Source: JAAZNF01 sp964561025
GTDB taxonomy: Bacteria > Myxococcota > B64-G9
Direction: 5' to 3'
DNA: 46,297 nt
NCBI GenBank assembly: GCA_964561025.1
Contig: CAZLNM010000027.1
Location: forward strand, 1-46,297
The notes beneath the pieces are model-generated. The model was not told the DNA's origin and searched no databases. It was given only the letters and a program-made list of their open reading frames with translations. The translations under genes were made by a program, and so were the position numbers. This document shows, one piece after another, positions 8,455 through 15,814 of the stretch; positions within the stretch are counted from its first letter, which is position 1; each line of letters starts with the position of its first letter.

Positions 8455-8760
8455 TCACTTCCCGGCGGCGACCTCGCAGGCCGGCGCCGGCGAGATCCCC
8501 TCGCGGGCCAGCTCCTCAAGGAGTTTGCGGCGGCAGGAGAGCGCGTGCAGCAGGCTACCGGGATCGTCGGCGAACAGATCGCAGAAGAGAGCCTCCTCGA
8601 TACCCAGCAGCGCCGCGGCCCCCACGCACTCGCGCTCACCCGCGGAGGCACAGGCCGACATCAGCTCCAGGGTGGTGCGCCCGCGACCGAACTTCTCCCG
8701 GCACGCTTGTAGCAGGTCCTCGCGCGGGTACTCGCAGAAACACTTGCGCAGAGGTTTCAT
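8455..8760 (-). CDS. Small Cys-rich hypothetical protein, 101 aa
   Basis: Unrecognised protein with seven cysteines spread over 101 residues (K-C-F-C-E-Y-P near the start, then C-A-S, E-C-V-G, F-C-D, S-C-R, A-C-E). The frame is open further upstream to an ATG at 8862. I prefer ATG 8760 because a plausible promoter (8799-8827) lies between the two. No strong ribosome site precedes 8760. The gene is 4 bp from the PilZ-like gene and surely shares its transcript. Confidence 0.55.
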   Translation of the reverse strand: MKPLRKCFCEYPREDLLQACREKFGRGRTTLELMSACASAGERECVGAAALLGIEEALFCDLFADDPGSLLHALSCRRKLLEELAREGISPAPACEVAAGK

Positions 8761-8798
8761 GGCCAGGCACTCCGTCTCCCTCCCCGGCACCGCCGAGG

Positions 8799-8827
8799 AA
8801 TATACCAGCAAGATCGGCATCCCACAA
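8799..8827 (-). promoter_or_regulatory. Predicted sigma-70-type promoter for the 8760 gene
   Basis: On the minus strand, -35 TTGTGG (8822-8827), 17-bp spacer, -10 TATATT (8799-8804). It sits in a locally AT-rich patch and would start transcription about 30 bases upstream of ATG 8760. Sequence match only. Confidence 0.45.
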
Positions 8828-8901
8828 GGAAAAACTGAGGAAAAACGGGTAAAATTGTACATCGTTGCGCCTGTGCCCCAACCACGCGAAATAAAAGGCG
8901 C

Positions 8902-8924
8902 CGGGACGGCTTTTTACCGTCCCG
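8902..8924 (-). terminator. Rho-independent terminator after the EMO-like gene
   Basis: Perfect 8-bp inverted repeat (CGGGACGG / CCGTCCCG) with a 7-base loop directly after the stop codon at 8925, followed on the minus strand by GCGCCTTTTAT. It lies between the EMO-like gene and the promoter of the 8760 gene. Confidence 0.75.
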
Positions 8925-11015
8925 TCAGGTGCGCGGCTTGGCCTCCGGCTCCACGCTCTCCAGCACCAGGGAGGCGAGATCGACGGCGCGGATCTTCTCG
9001 TCGAGGTTGCGAAGCTTCAAGGAGTCGTTGAGCATCTGCAGGCAGTAGGGACAGGCGGTGACCAGGGTATCGGCCCCGGATTTCTCCACCTGATCCACGC
9101 GGAGGTTGTTGATGCGCTCCCCGCCGGCCGCGGGCTTGAGATCCATCCAGTAGTGCCCACCGCCGCCGCCGCAGCACATGGAGCGCTCGTGGTGGTTGCC
9201 CATCTCCAGAACCTTGGCGCCAGGCATGGCGCGCAGCACCTCGCGCGGGCTCTGGTAGATCTTCTGGTAGCGGCCGAGGTAGCAGGGATCGTGGTAGGCG
9301 ATGCGCATGGCCCGGGCCCGGCTGGGCCGGAGCACCCCGCTCCACAGCATCTCATGTAGGAATTCGCTGTGGTGCGCCACCCGGAAGTTGCCCCCGAACT
9401 GCGGGTACTCGTTCTTGAGCACGTTGTAGCAGTGCGGGCAGTTGACGAGCAGCACCCGGAAGGTGCGCTGTTTGAGGACCTCCACCTGCTTCTTGGCGAT
9501 CTCCTGGAACAACCGCTCGTCGCCCACCACCCGCGCGGGATCGCCACAGCAGGTCTCGTCCTCACCCAGCACTCCGTAGCTGATGCCCGAGCGGTCCAGC
9601 AGGGAGAGCAGGTCGGCAGCGATCTTCTGCTTGGTCTCGTCATAGGTGGTGCAGCAGCCGATCCAGAACAGGACGTCCACGTCCCCACCCGCGGGGATGA
9701 CCGGGATGCGGTTCTTGGCCACCCACTCCGACCGATACGAGCGCGGCCCGAAGGGGTTGCCGGAGGTCTCCAGCGACTTGAGCGCGCGCGAGGCCTCGGT
9801 GGGCACCCGGCCCTGGATCATGAGCTCGTTGCGCCGGACCTCCATCATGGAGTCCACGTGGTCGATGGCCGCCGGACACACCTCCATGCAGGCCATGCAG
9901 GTGCGGCAGTACCAGATGAACTTCTCGTCGACGGCGTTGCCCACCACGAGATCCTTGCCCTCTCCCGCTGCGGCGGCTCCGGCGCCCTCCGCTCCCGCCT
10001 CGGCCGGCTTCGCCTGGGTCGGCTGACCGTTCCCGTCGATGGCGCGGGTGAGATCCCGCGAGGCATGGATGAAGCGCTTGGGCGAGAAGGGATGTCCCGC
10101 CATGACCGCCGGGCAGATGTCGTCGCAACGACCGCAGGAGATGCAGGCATCGAAGTCCAGGCGCTGCTTCCAGGTGAAGTCCTTGACCGCGGCCACGCCG
10201 ACGTTGAAGTCCTCCGTGTCGGCCTTCTCCATCAATGCCTCGATGTCCACCCGGGCGAGCTCGCCGCGGGGCTTGAGCTTGGAGAAGAAGACGTTGGTGG
10301 GCAGCGCCAGCATGTGCACGAACTTGGTGTAGGGGATGAGCGCGATCCAGGCCATGCCGGCCACGGTGTGGGTCCACCACAAGACCTGGTGGGTGGCGGC
10401 ACCGGCCTCGGGCGAGATGCCGGCGAACAAAAAGCTCGCCGCGGTTCCGACGGGAGAGAGCCAGCGGTAGGGGTCGCCGATGATCGCGATGCGCAGGCCC
10501 TCGGTGAGAAATCCCGTGAGCACCATGAAGCCGATGAGCAAGAGCGGCCAGCCGTCCGCGGAGGTGTTCTCCAACGTTTTCGGCTTCACCACGTAGCGTC
10601 GGATCGCGGCGATGGAAATCCCCACCAGGATCAGCAGCCCGGCCAGCTCGGCGCCGACGGTGAAGAAGACGTACACGTAGCCGCGAAAGAAGGTGGTGCC
10701 GAAATCGACGTCCAGGGCCACCACCGCGGTGGTGATCACCAGGAAAATGAACGAGTAGAAGATGAAGCTATGGAACCAGCCCGGCAGCGACGAGTTGCGC
10801 ACCCGGGTCTGGAACAAGAGCTCCTTGATCAAGACCCAGAAACGCTTGCCGAAGTCGGAGAGCCGCTCGTTGGAGGCCTTGCCCTTGCGCCAGGAGGCGA
10901 TGCGCCGCCAGGCGCCGTAGCCGAACACCAGGCAGGCGACCACGAACATGGCGTACATGGGCCAGGTTACGGAGATGTTCCACATCAAGGGGCGCGACGC
11001 TTGCGAAAGGTCCAT
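8925..11015 (-). CDS. Membrane Fe-S oxidoreductase, ETF:(mena)quinone oxidoreductase type (EMO/EtfD-like)
   Basis: A 696-residue fusion of a NarI-like haem b membrane domain and a HdrD/GlpC-like Fe-S domain. Residues 15-240 carry about six helices with candidate haem ligands (H82, H209, H216, H234). Two 4Fe-4S motifs follow: C291-x2-C294-x2-C297-x3-C301-P and C370-x2-C373-x2-C376-x3-C380-P. Between them is a low-complexity Ala/Gly/Glu insert (about 330-355). Two CCG domains complete the protein: C454/C455, C489-C490-G, C526-x2-C529; and C578, C614-C615-G, C655-x2-C658. This layout is that of the EMO/EtfD proteins that pass electrons from reduced ETF to the quinone pool during fatty-acid or aromatic oxidation. 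Ribosome site GAGGTGAG six bases before ATG. No etfAB genes are in the window. Confidence 0.9.
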   Translation of the reverse strand: MDLSQASRPLMWNISVTWPMYAMFVVACLVFGYGAWRRIASWRKGKASNERLSDFGKRFWVLIKELLFQTRVRNSSLPGWFHSFIFYSFIFLVITTAVVALDVDFGTTFFRGYVYVFFTVGAELAGLLILVGISIAAIRRYVVKPKTLENTSADGWPLLLIGFMVLTGFLTEGLRIAIIGDPYRWLSPVGTAASFLFAGISPEAGAATHQVLWWTHTVAGMAWIALIPYTKFVHMLALPTNVFFSKLKPRGELARVDIEALMEKADTEDFNVGVAAVKDFTWKQRLDFDACISCGRCDDICPAVMAGHPFSPKRFIHASRDLTRAIDGNGQPTQAKPAEAGAEGAGAAAAGEGKDLVVGNAVDEKFIWYCRTCMACMEVCPAAIDHVDSMMEVRRNELMIQGRVPTEASRALKSLETSGNPFGPRSYRSEWVAKNRIPVIPAGGDVDVLFWIGCCTTYDETKQKIAADLLSLLDRSGISYGVLGEDETCCGDPARVVGDERLFQEIAKKQVEVLKQRTFRVLLVNCPHCYNVLKNEYPQFGGNFRVAHHSEFLHEMLWSGVLRPSRARAMRIAYHDPCYLGRYQKIYQSPREVLRAMPGAKVLEMGNHHERSMCCGGGGGHYWMDLKPAAGGERINNLRVDQVEKSGADTLVTACPYCLQMLNDSLKLRNLDEKIRAVDLASLVLESVEPEAKPRT

Positions 11016-11043
11016 GCGTTCTCACCTCGATTCAAAAGCTAAA

Positions 11044-11073
11044 CCCGCCGCCACCCCTATCGGTGACGGCGGG
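11044..11073 (-). terminator. Predicted terminator after the recombinase-like gene
   Basis: 12-bp stem with one mismatch (CCCGCCGCCACC / GGTGACGGCGGG, loop of 6). On the minus strand it is followed by TTTAGCTTTT. It lies between the stop at 11103 and the EMO-like start at 11015, so it should separate the two transcripts. Confidence 0.65.
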
Positions 11074-11102
11074 CCAAAAGTCAAAGAGGACGCGCCCGAG
11101 GC

Positions 11103-11585
11103 TCAGGCCTTGCGCAGGAGCGGCAGGAACTGGAGCTGCTTCGGGCGGGCGATGTGCGGCCGCTCGGCCACGACCTCGGAGGCCGTCGCGGGCATGGCCA
11201 CCGGCTTCAGGCCGCGGCCCTTGGCGAAGAAGTGGCGGGTCATCTGCGAGACGCAATCCCAAAGCGTGGTGGCCGCCTCGAGCTTCACCTTGCGCGAGGA
11301 GAGTTCGGCGAAGAACCCCTGGAGGATGCCAGTGTTGCGTGACAGGGCCCACACCCGCTCGACCAGGATGAGGTCGTAGGGCTGGTCGAAGCCGAGCAGC
11401 TTCTGGATGCCGGGGCGCGTCACCACGTCCTCGGCCCACACCTCGTCCTCGAACCAGGCCAGGATCTCGATGCCGTTCTCGCGGGCGTGTTCTTCGATGG
11501 CCCGCTTCTGTTCCACTCTCCCGATGATCTCTCCGGTCCGTCCCAGGACGATATCGCTCACGTAGGCAATCGCTTTTTTGGACAT
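11103..11585 (-). CDS. Serine-recombinase (resolvase N-terminal) fold protein, probably catalytically inactive
   Basis: A 160-residue protein starting at ATG 11585 with AAGGAGG six bases upstream. It follows the resolvase/invertase N-terminal fold: strand K-A-I-A-Y, helix Q-K-R-A-I-E-E-H-A-R-E-N-G, E-I-L-A-W-F-E-D-E-V, R-P-G-I-Q-K-L-L, then D-L-I-L-V-E-R-V-W-A-L-S-R-N-T. Aligned to gamma-delta resolvase, the Y-A-R-V-S box reads Y-V-S-D-I, so Ile12 replaces the catalytic Ser. In the L-D-R-L-G-R-D box, Ala80 replaces one active-site Arg, while Arg83 is kept. There is no recognisable C-terminal HTH DNA-binding domain. It may have become a regulator or structural protein. It is transcribed divergently from a histidine kinase gene across an AT-rich region. 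Confidence 0.65.
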   Translation of the reverse strand: MSKKAIAYVSDIVLGRTGEIIGRVEQKRAIEEHARENGIEILAWFEDEVWAEDVVTRPGIQKLLGFDQPYDLILVERVWALSRNTGILQGFFAELSSRKVKLEAATTLWDCVSQMTRHFFAKGRGLKPVAMPATASEVVAERPHIARPKQLQFLPLLRKA

Positions 11586-11747
11586 GGCGTCCTCCTTGTT
11601 CAGGTTCCGCATCCGAAAATAGATAAAGCAGGAGGCGTGCCAGATCGCAGTCGGCATCGGAGATATCTTCAATTATCGATTTTATATTGCTTTTTTCTTC
11701 GGTGGCCAATACCATATCCTTGATTGGCTACTAAATCGTATGAAACT

Positions 11748-11777
11748 CATATACACCACATGGACGCATCGCGTCAA
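11748..11777 (-). promoter_or_regulatory. Predicted promoter for the recombinase-like gene
   Basis: Minus-strand -35 TTGACG (11772-11777), 18-bp spacer, -10 TATATG (11748-11753). It would leave an untranslated leader of about 155 bases before ATG 11585. The -10 overlaps an ATATACAC octamer (11749-11756) that recurs in the opposing promoter. Confidence 0.45.
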
Positions 11778-11792
11778 CAGAAAAGATCGCAA

Positions 11793-11808
11793 AAATGGTC
11801 AACCATTT
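11793..11808. promoter_or_regulatory. Operator-like dyad (7-bp arms, CA centre)
   Basis: AAATGGT-CA-ACCATTT, a perfect 7-bp inverted repeat around two central bases. It is midway between the two opposed promoters and has the same geometry as the dyad inside the kinase promoter. A typical size for a dimeric repressor or activator site. No consensus recognised. Confidence 0.4.
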
Positions 11809-11840
11809 GATAACATTAGTAAAATATACTTTCAGGCGGT

Positions 11841-11880
11841 GTGTGTTGACAATATACACATGTATATATTATAAACACAC
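11841..11880 (+). promoter_or_regulatory. Strong sigma-70-type promoter with nested inverted repeats, upstream of the histidine kinase
   Basis: Perfect -35 TTGACA (11846-11851), 17-bp spacer, -10-like TTATAA (11869-11874). It is wrapped in two nearly concentric inverted repeats: outer GTGTGTT (11841-11847) with AACACAC (11874-11880), and inner TATACA-CA-TGTATA (11853-11866). A protein bound to either dyad would cover the polymerase site, so repression is the simplest reading. The kinase ATG at 11899 has GGGGG as its ribosome site. Confidence 0.55.
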
Positions 11881-11898
11881 TAGCTATATGGGGGCCTA

Positions 11899-13821
11899 AT
11901 GAGCAACAAAATTCAACAGACTGAAACAAAAAAATATACACTCTGGCAGCGTCTCGGGCGGTTCCTGTTCAGGATGTCTTTTGGAACCCGGCTCTCGCTC
12001 GCTTTCGCATTCCTCATCGTTTCCTCGGCGACCGCCACCATCTTCATCGGCAACGCCGTCTTTGGCCAGAAAGCGGACGAAATGGCCCGGGCGCGCCTGG
12101 AGCTCGATCTCAAGGTGGCCGAGCAGATCATGAACAACCGCCTGCAGCGCCTGCGCTACCTCGCGCCGGCCATGGCCAACCTGGTCCTGGGCACAACCAT
12201 CGATCCGCGATTCTGTTCCTACCAGCTCGAGGACACGCCTTTCGACTTCGTGCTACTCGCCGACAAGACCTCCCTCTCGCTCATGCCCATCCGCCGCGAA
12301 GCCTGTGCCATCTCCTCGCTGGAGGCCGAGGCCGCCGCCCGCCTGCGCCAGTCCGACCTGGGGGCGCTGATGGGCCAGGTGGCCTCCGCCGGCGAGGTCG
12401 TCTCGGGCCTGGTGGTGATCCCGCAGGCCCTGCTCGAGGATCTGGGATATCGCGACATCTCGAGCGACGGGCTCTTCATGCTGGTGGGGACGCCGCTGAA
12501 GTCCGGTTCCATCCTGGTTCTCGGAGCCATCCTGAACCGCCGCACCGAGCTGGTCGAGACCACCCTGAAGCTCCTCTCCTTCCACGCCAACGTGTCCTAC
12601 AAGTCCAGCATCTTCCTCGGCGACGTGCGCATCGCCACCACTCTCACCCCGGACTCGCTCGGCACCCGCGCCGATCCGCAGGTGGCGCGCACCGTGCTCA
12701 CGGAGGAAGGACTGTTCGCCGGCGTGGCCGAGGTGCGCGGCCCGCGCATGCAGAGCGCCTACAAGCCGCTGAGGGACTTTCGCGGCAAGATCGTAGGCAT
12801 GCTGGGAATCGCCACCGACGAGGACATCTACGGCTTCATCCGCGGCCGCACCACCACCCTGTTCTCCACGCTGATCGGGGCGGGCATGGTCTTCGGGCTG
12901 ATCATCTCCTTCTGGTTCTCGCGCCGGCTGGTGCGCCCGGTGACCGAGCTGGCCGAGGGCATGAACCGGGTGGCGCAGGGGGACCTGGGCTTCAAGGTGC
13001 GGGTCGAGTCGGGCGACGAGCTGGGCCGCCTGGCCCGGGCCTTCAACCTGATGGTGAAGGCGGTCATGGAGCGCGACGTGCGACTGCGCCAGATGACCGA
13101 CGAGAAGCTCTCCCAGGTCGAGAAGCAGGTGTCGGTGGGCCGCTTGGCCGCCGGGGTGGCCCACGAGATCAACAACCCGCTCACCGCGGTGTTGTCGCTG
13201 TCCATGCTCATGCGCAAACACCTCCCCGCCGGGGATCCGCGCGCCGAGGACCTGGACATCGTCATCGCCGAGACCACCCGCTGCCGGGACATCGTGCGCA
13301 GCCTGCTCGACTTCGCCCGCGAGCGCCCGCCCGAAAAGCGCCTCTTGGACATCAACGGCGTGCTGCGGGACACCCTGGCGCTCATCTCGCGCTACGAAGC
13401 CATGTCGGCCATGCACACCGAGGTCAAGCTCGCCGCCAACCCGCTGTGGGTGAACGCCGACGCAAAACAATTGCAGCAGGTGTTCGCCAACCTGCTCATC
13501 AACGCCGCCGAGGCCACCCGCCCGCCCGGGACCATCACCGTCGCCACCGACGAGGACTCCTCGGGCGGCTTCGTGGTGATCACGGTGCGCGACACCGGCA
13601 AGGGCATCCCCAAGGAGTTCATGCAGCGGGTGTTCGAGCCCTTCTTCACCACCAAGGGCTCGGGCAAGGGCACCGGGCTGGGGCTGTCGGTGTCGCTGGG
13701 CATCGTACAGCACCACAACGGCACCATCGAGATCGAGAGCCAGGAGGGCCAGGGAACCACGGTGCGGGTGATCCTGCCGCGCGAGAACCCCGAGCGGCAC
13801 GACGAGGCCGCGGCCGGCTGA
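11899..13821 (+). CDS. Sensor histidine kinase with extracytoplasmic sensor, HAMP, HisKA and HATPase domains
   Basis: A 640-residue inner-membrane kinase. TM1 is about 32-52, a large periplasmic sensor (about 55-315) ends in a Cache-like G-K-I-V-G-M-L-G-I-A-T-D, and TM2 is about 318-340. A HAMP linker follows (R-P-V-T-E-L-A-E-G-M). The H-box is V-A-H-E-I-N-N-P-L with His422 as the phosphorylation site. The N-box contains N-L-L-I-N-A-A-E-A (531 onward), G1 is D-T-G-K-G-I-P (565 onward), and the G2 box is G-T-G-L-G-L-S-V. This is the subgroup that usually pairs with NtrC-type regulators, and such a gene starts 13 bp after this stop. The inducing ligand is unknown. Confidence 0.93.
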   Translation: MSNKIQQTETKKYTLWQRLGRFLFRMSFGTRLSLAFAFLIVSSATATIFIGNAVFGQKADEMARARLELDLKVAEQIMNNRLQRLRYLAPAMANLVLGTTIDPRFCSYQLEDTPFDFVLLADKTSLSLMPIRREACAISSLEAEAAARLRQSDLGALMGQVASAGEVVSGLVVIPQALLEDLGYRDISSDGLFMLVGTPLKSGSILVLGAILNRRTELVETTLKLLSFHANVSYKSSIFLGDVRIATTLTPDSLGTRADPQVARTVLTEEGLFAGVAEVRGPRMQSAYKPLRDFRGKIVGMLGIATDEDIYGFIRGRTTTLFSTLIGAGMVFGLIISFWFSRRLVRPVTELAEGMNRVAQGDLGFKVRVESGDELGRLARAFNLMVKAVMERDVRLRQMTDEKLSQVEKQVSVGRLAAGVAHEINNPLTAVLSLSMLMRKHLPAGDPRAEDLDIVIAETTRCRDIVRSLLDFARERPPEKRLLDINGVLRDTLALISRYEAMSAMHTEVKLAANPLWVNADAKQLQQVFANLLINAAEATRPPGTITVATDEDSSGGFVVITVRDTGKGIPKEFMQRVFEPFFTTKGSGKGTGLGLSVSLGIVQHHNGTIEIESQEGQGTTVRVILPRENPERHDEAAAG

Positions 13822-13834
13822 CATGGAGGGAACC

Positions 13835-15277
13835 ATGGAACAAGCCATCGCCCGCGTGCTGGCCATCGACGACGAGAAGTCGGTGTGCGTGACCTGCCAG
13901 CGCATCCTGGGGGAGGCCGGCTACGCGGTGGACACCTGCCTGTCCGGCAAGGAGGGGGTGCAGCGGGCCTTGCAGGGGGACTACGAGGTGGTGCTGCTCG
14001 ACCTCAAGCTCCCGGACATCTCGGGCCTGGAGGCCCTGGAGATCCTGCGCCGCGAGCGCCCGGACATCAGCGTCATCATCATCACCGGCTACGCCTCCAT
14101 CCAGACCAGCATCCAGGCCATCAAGAAGGGCGCCTTCGACTACGTGCCCAAGCCCTTCACCCCCGAGGAGCTCAGCCTGGCGGTCTCCAAGGCGCTGGAG
14201 AACCGCAAGCTGCTTTCGGAGAACGAGTTCCTCAAGCAAGAGCTCACCCGCATGATGAAGGACTCGCGCATCCTGGGCCGCTCCAAGGCCATGGAGGAGA
14301 TCCTGCTGCAGATCCGCAAGGTGGCGCCCACCGACTTCACCGTGACCGTGTACGGCGAGTCGGGCACCGGCAAGGAGCTGATCGCTCACGCCATCCACGA
14401 CTCGAGCTCGCGCGCCGAGAAACCCTTCGTGGCGGTGGATCTCTCGGCGCTCTCCGCCGGCCTGGTGGAGTCGGAGCTGTTCGGCCACGTGCGCGGGGCC
14501 TTCACCGGGGCCACCCAGAGCCGGCCGGGGTACTTCAGCATCGCCCAGGGCGGCACGTTGTTCCTCGACGAGATCTCCAACATAAGCTGGGAGCTACAGG
14601 GCAAGCTCCTGCGCGTGCTGGAGACCCGCAAGGTCCACCCGGTGGGCAGCGAGCGCGAGATCGAGGTGGACGTGCGCATCGTGGCCGCCACCAACCGCGA
14701 CCTCTTCGAGCTGGTCGAGGCGGGCAAGTTCCGCGAGGACCTCTACTACCGCCTCAACGTCATCCCCATCGTGGTGCCGCCGCTGCGCGAGCACCCCGAC
14801 GACATCCCGCTCTTGGCCACGCACTTTCTGGAGGAGGCCCGCCGCGAGGCCCCGCGCGCTCCCGAGGGGTTCACCACCGAGGCCATGGCCAAGCTCATCT
14901 CCTACCACTGGCCCGGCAACGTGCGCGAGCTCAAGAACATCGTGGAGCGCCTGGTGGCGGTGAGCGACGGCCCGCTGATCCGCCCCGAGAACCTGCCGCC
15001 GGAGATCGTCGGCAGCACCGCCGCGCCGACGCTTTCGCTTGGCGACATCCCGCAGAACACCGAGCAGCTCAAGGAGGCCAAGCGCCGGCTCAAGGAGACG
15101 CTTTTTGCGCAGGTGGAGAAGAACTTCGTGCAGCAGGCCCTGGAGCGCGCCGGCGGCAACGTCACCCGGGCGGCCCAGGCGGTGGGCATGCAGCGGCCGA
15201 ACTTCCACGCGCTGATGCGCCGGCACGGCATCCGCGCCCGCGAACGCGCCGGCACCGGCGAGCCGGACGAAGACTGA
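13835..15277 (+). CDS. NtrC-family sigma-54-dependent response regulator
   Basis: A 480-residue activator. I choose ATG 13835 because GGAGGG sits four bases upstream; the in-frame ATG at 13823 lacks a site. The receiver domain has D12-D13 and the phosphorylation site Asp56 (L-L-D-L-K-L-P-D). The AAA+ domain has Walker A G-E-S-G-T-G-K-E (174-181), an intact G-A-F-T-G-A loop for sigma-54 contact (221-226) and Walker B G-G-T-L-F-L-D-E (239-246). A Fis-type helix-turn-helix ends the protein (G-G-N-V-T-R-A-A-Q-A-V-G-M, about 440-465). It forms a two-component operon with the upstream kinase. Target genes would carry -24/-12 promoters and were not identified. Confidence 0.95.
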   Translation: MEQAIARVLAIDDEKSVCVTCQRILGEAGYAVDTCLSGKEGVQRALQGDYEVVLLDLKLPDISGLEALEILRRERPDISVIIITGYASIQTSIQAIKKGAFDYVPKPFTPEELSLAVSKALENRKLLSENEFLKQELTRMMKDSRILGRSKAMEEILLQIRKVAPTDFTVTVYGESGTGKELIAHAIHDSSSRAEKPFVAVDLSALSAGLVESELFGHVRGAFTGATQSRPGYFSIAQGGTLFLDEISNISWELQGKLLRVLETRKVHPVGSEREIEVDVRIVAATNRDLFELVEAGKFREDLYYRLNVIPIVVPPLREHPDDIPLLATHFLEEARREAPRAPEGFTTEAMAKLISYHWPGNVRELKNIVERLVAVSDGPLIRPENLPPEIVGSTAAPTLSLGDIPQNTEQLKEAKRRLKETLFAQVEKNFVQQALERAGGNVTRAAQAVGMQRPNFHALMRRHGIRARERAGTGEPDED

Positions 15278-15444
15278 GCCGGGCCAGCCGCGCCCCCCCG
15301 CCCCCCCGACCGCAGTTCCCGGCATAGCCTCCGCTCGGCTTGCGCTGTCAAGGGCCTTCGGTCCCCGTGGGATTCGCCAGAATGTCGCCGGGGGGACAGG
15401 CCCAGCGACTCTGGGCAATCCCCGCCTAAACCGCCCGCCCCCGC
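15278..15444. other. Intergenic, convergent gene ends
   Basis: 167 bp between two converging genes, with C-rich runs near 15293-15309. No convincing terminator, RNA or small ORF was seen. Confidence 0.5.
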
Positions 15445-15804
15445 TCACCAAACGAAGCTGTCCACCAAGGCGTAGCGCCGGCCCGTGAGCGGGAAGGGCG
15501 GCTCGCCGAAGCACAGGCCGTCGCTCGAAAGGCGGTAGCTCGCCGAGGCGGCCTCGTTCGAGCCGGTCTCGAAGGTGAATACCAGCGCCGCCGGCCGGCC
15601 GGGCCCGTCCCCGTCGGGCCCCGACCCGTCGCCGGCGTCGGCCGCGCCGTCGGTCCCACCATCCACGGGCCGCTCCACGCAATGCCCGCCGATGCACACC
15701 TCTACGCCGGGGCAATCGGTGTCCACGGCGCAGGCGGCGTTCGAGCCGCAGCCAGCAAGCATCAGTAGACCCACCAGCGCCAGAATTCCAGCAAGCCACC
15801 GCAT
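15445..15804 (-). CDS. Small predicted lipoprotein, 119 aa
   Basis: Lipoprotein signal M-R-W-L-A-G-I-L-A-L-V-G-L-L-M-L-A-G-C (Cys19). A short Cys-rich module follows (C-A-V-D-T-D-C-P-G-V-E-V-C-I-G-G-H-C) of the kind frequent in myxobacterial surface proteins, then an Asp/Gly-rich spacer (P-V-D-G-G-T-D-G-A-A-D-A-G-D-G) and a C-terminal region of about 45 residues without a recognised fold. It may be a truncated relative of larger spacer lipoproteins. It lies 10 bp downstream of the next minus-strand gene, so the two are co-transcribed. Confidence 0.7.
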   Translation of the reverse strand: MRWLAGILALVGLLMLAGCGSNAACAVDTDCPGVEVCIGGHCVERPVDGGTDGAADAGDGSGPDGDGPGRPAALVFTFETGSNEAASASYRLSSDGLCFGEPPFPLTGRRYALVDSFVW

Positions 15805-15814
15805 GGAGCGCCTC

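Larger units (their letters stand above)
11586..11898. other. AT-rich divergent control region (313 bp)
   Basis: Non-coding stretch between the recombinase-like gene and the histidine kinase gene, much richer in A/T than anything else in the window. It contains two opposed promoter-like elements, two dyads and a repeated ATATACAC octamer, described separately. A short minus-strand frame from ATG 11715 looks protein-like for about 45 residues but runs into the recombinase gene out of frame, so I do not call it. Confidence 0.7.

Noticed and set aside
11592..11715. Short minus-strand reading frame from ATG 11715 with protein-like first 45 codons
   Set aside because: Out of frame with the recombinase-like gene, no ribosome site, and it turns into low-complexity shadow sequence. 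The AT-rich leader alone explains the composition.
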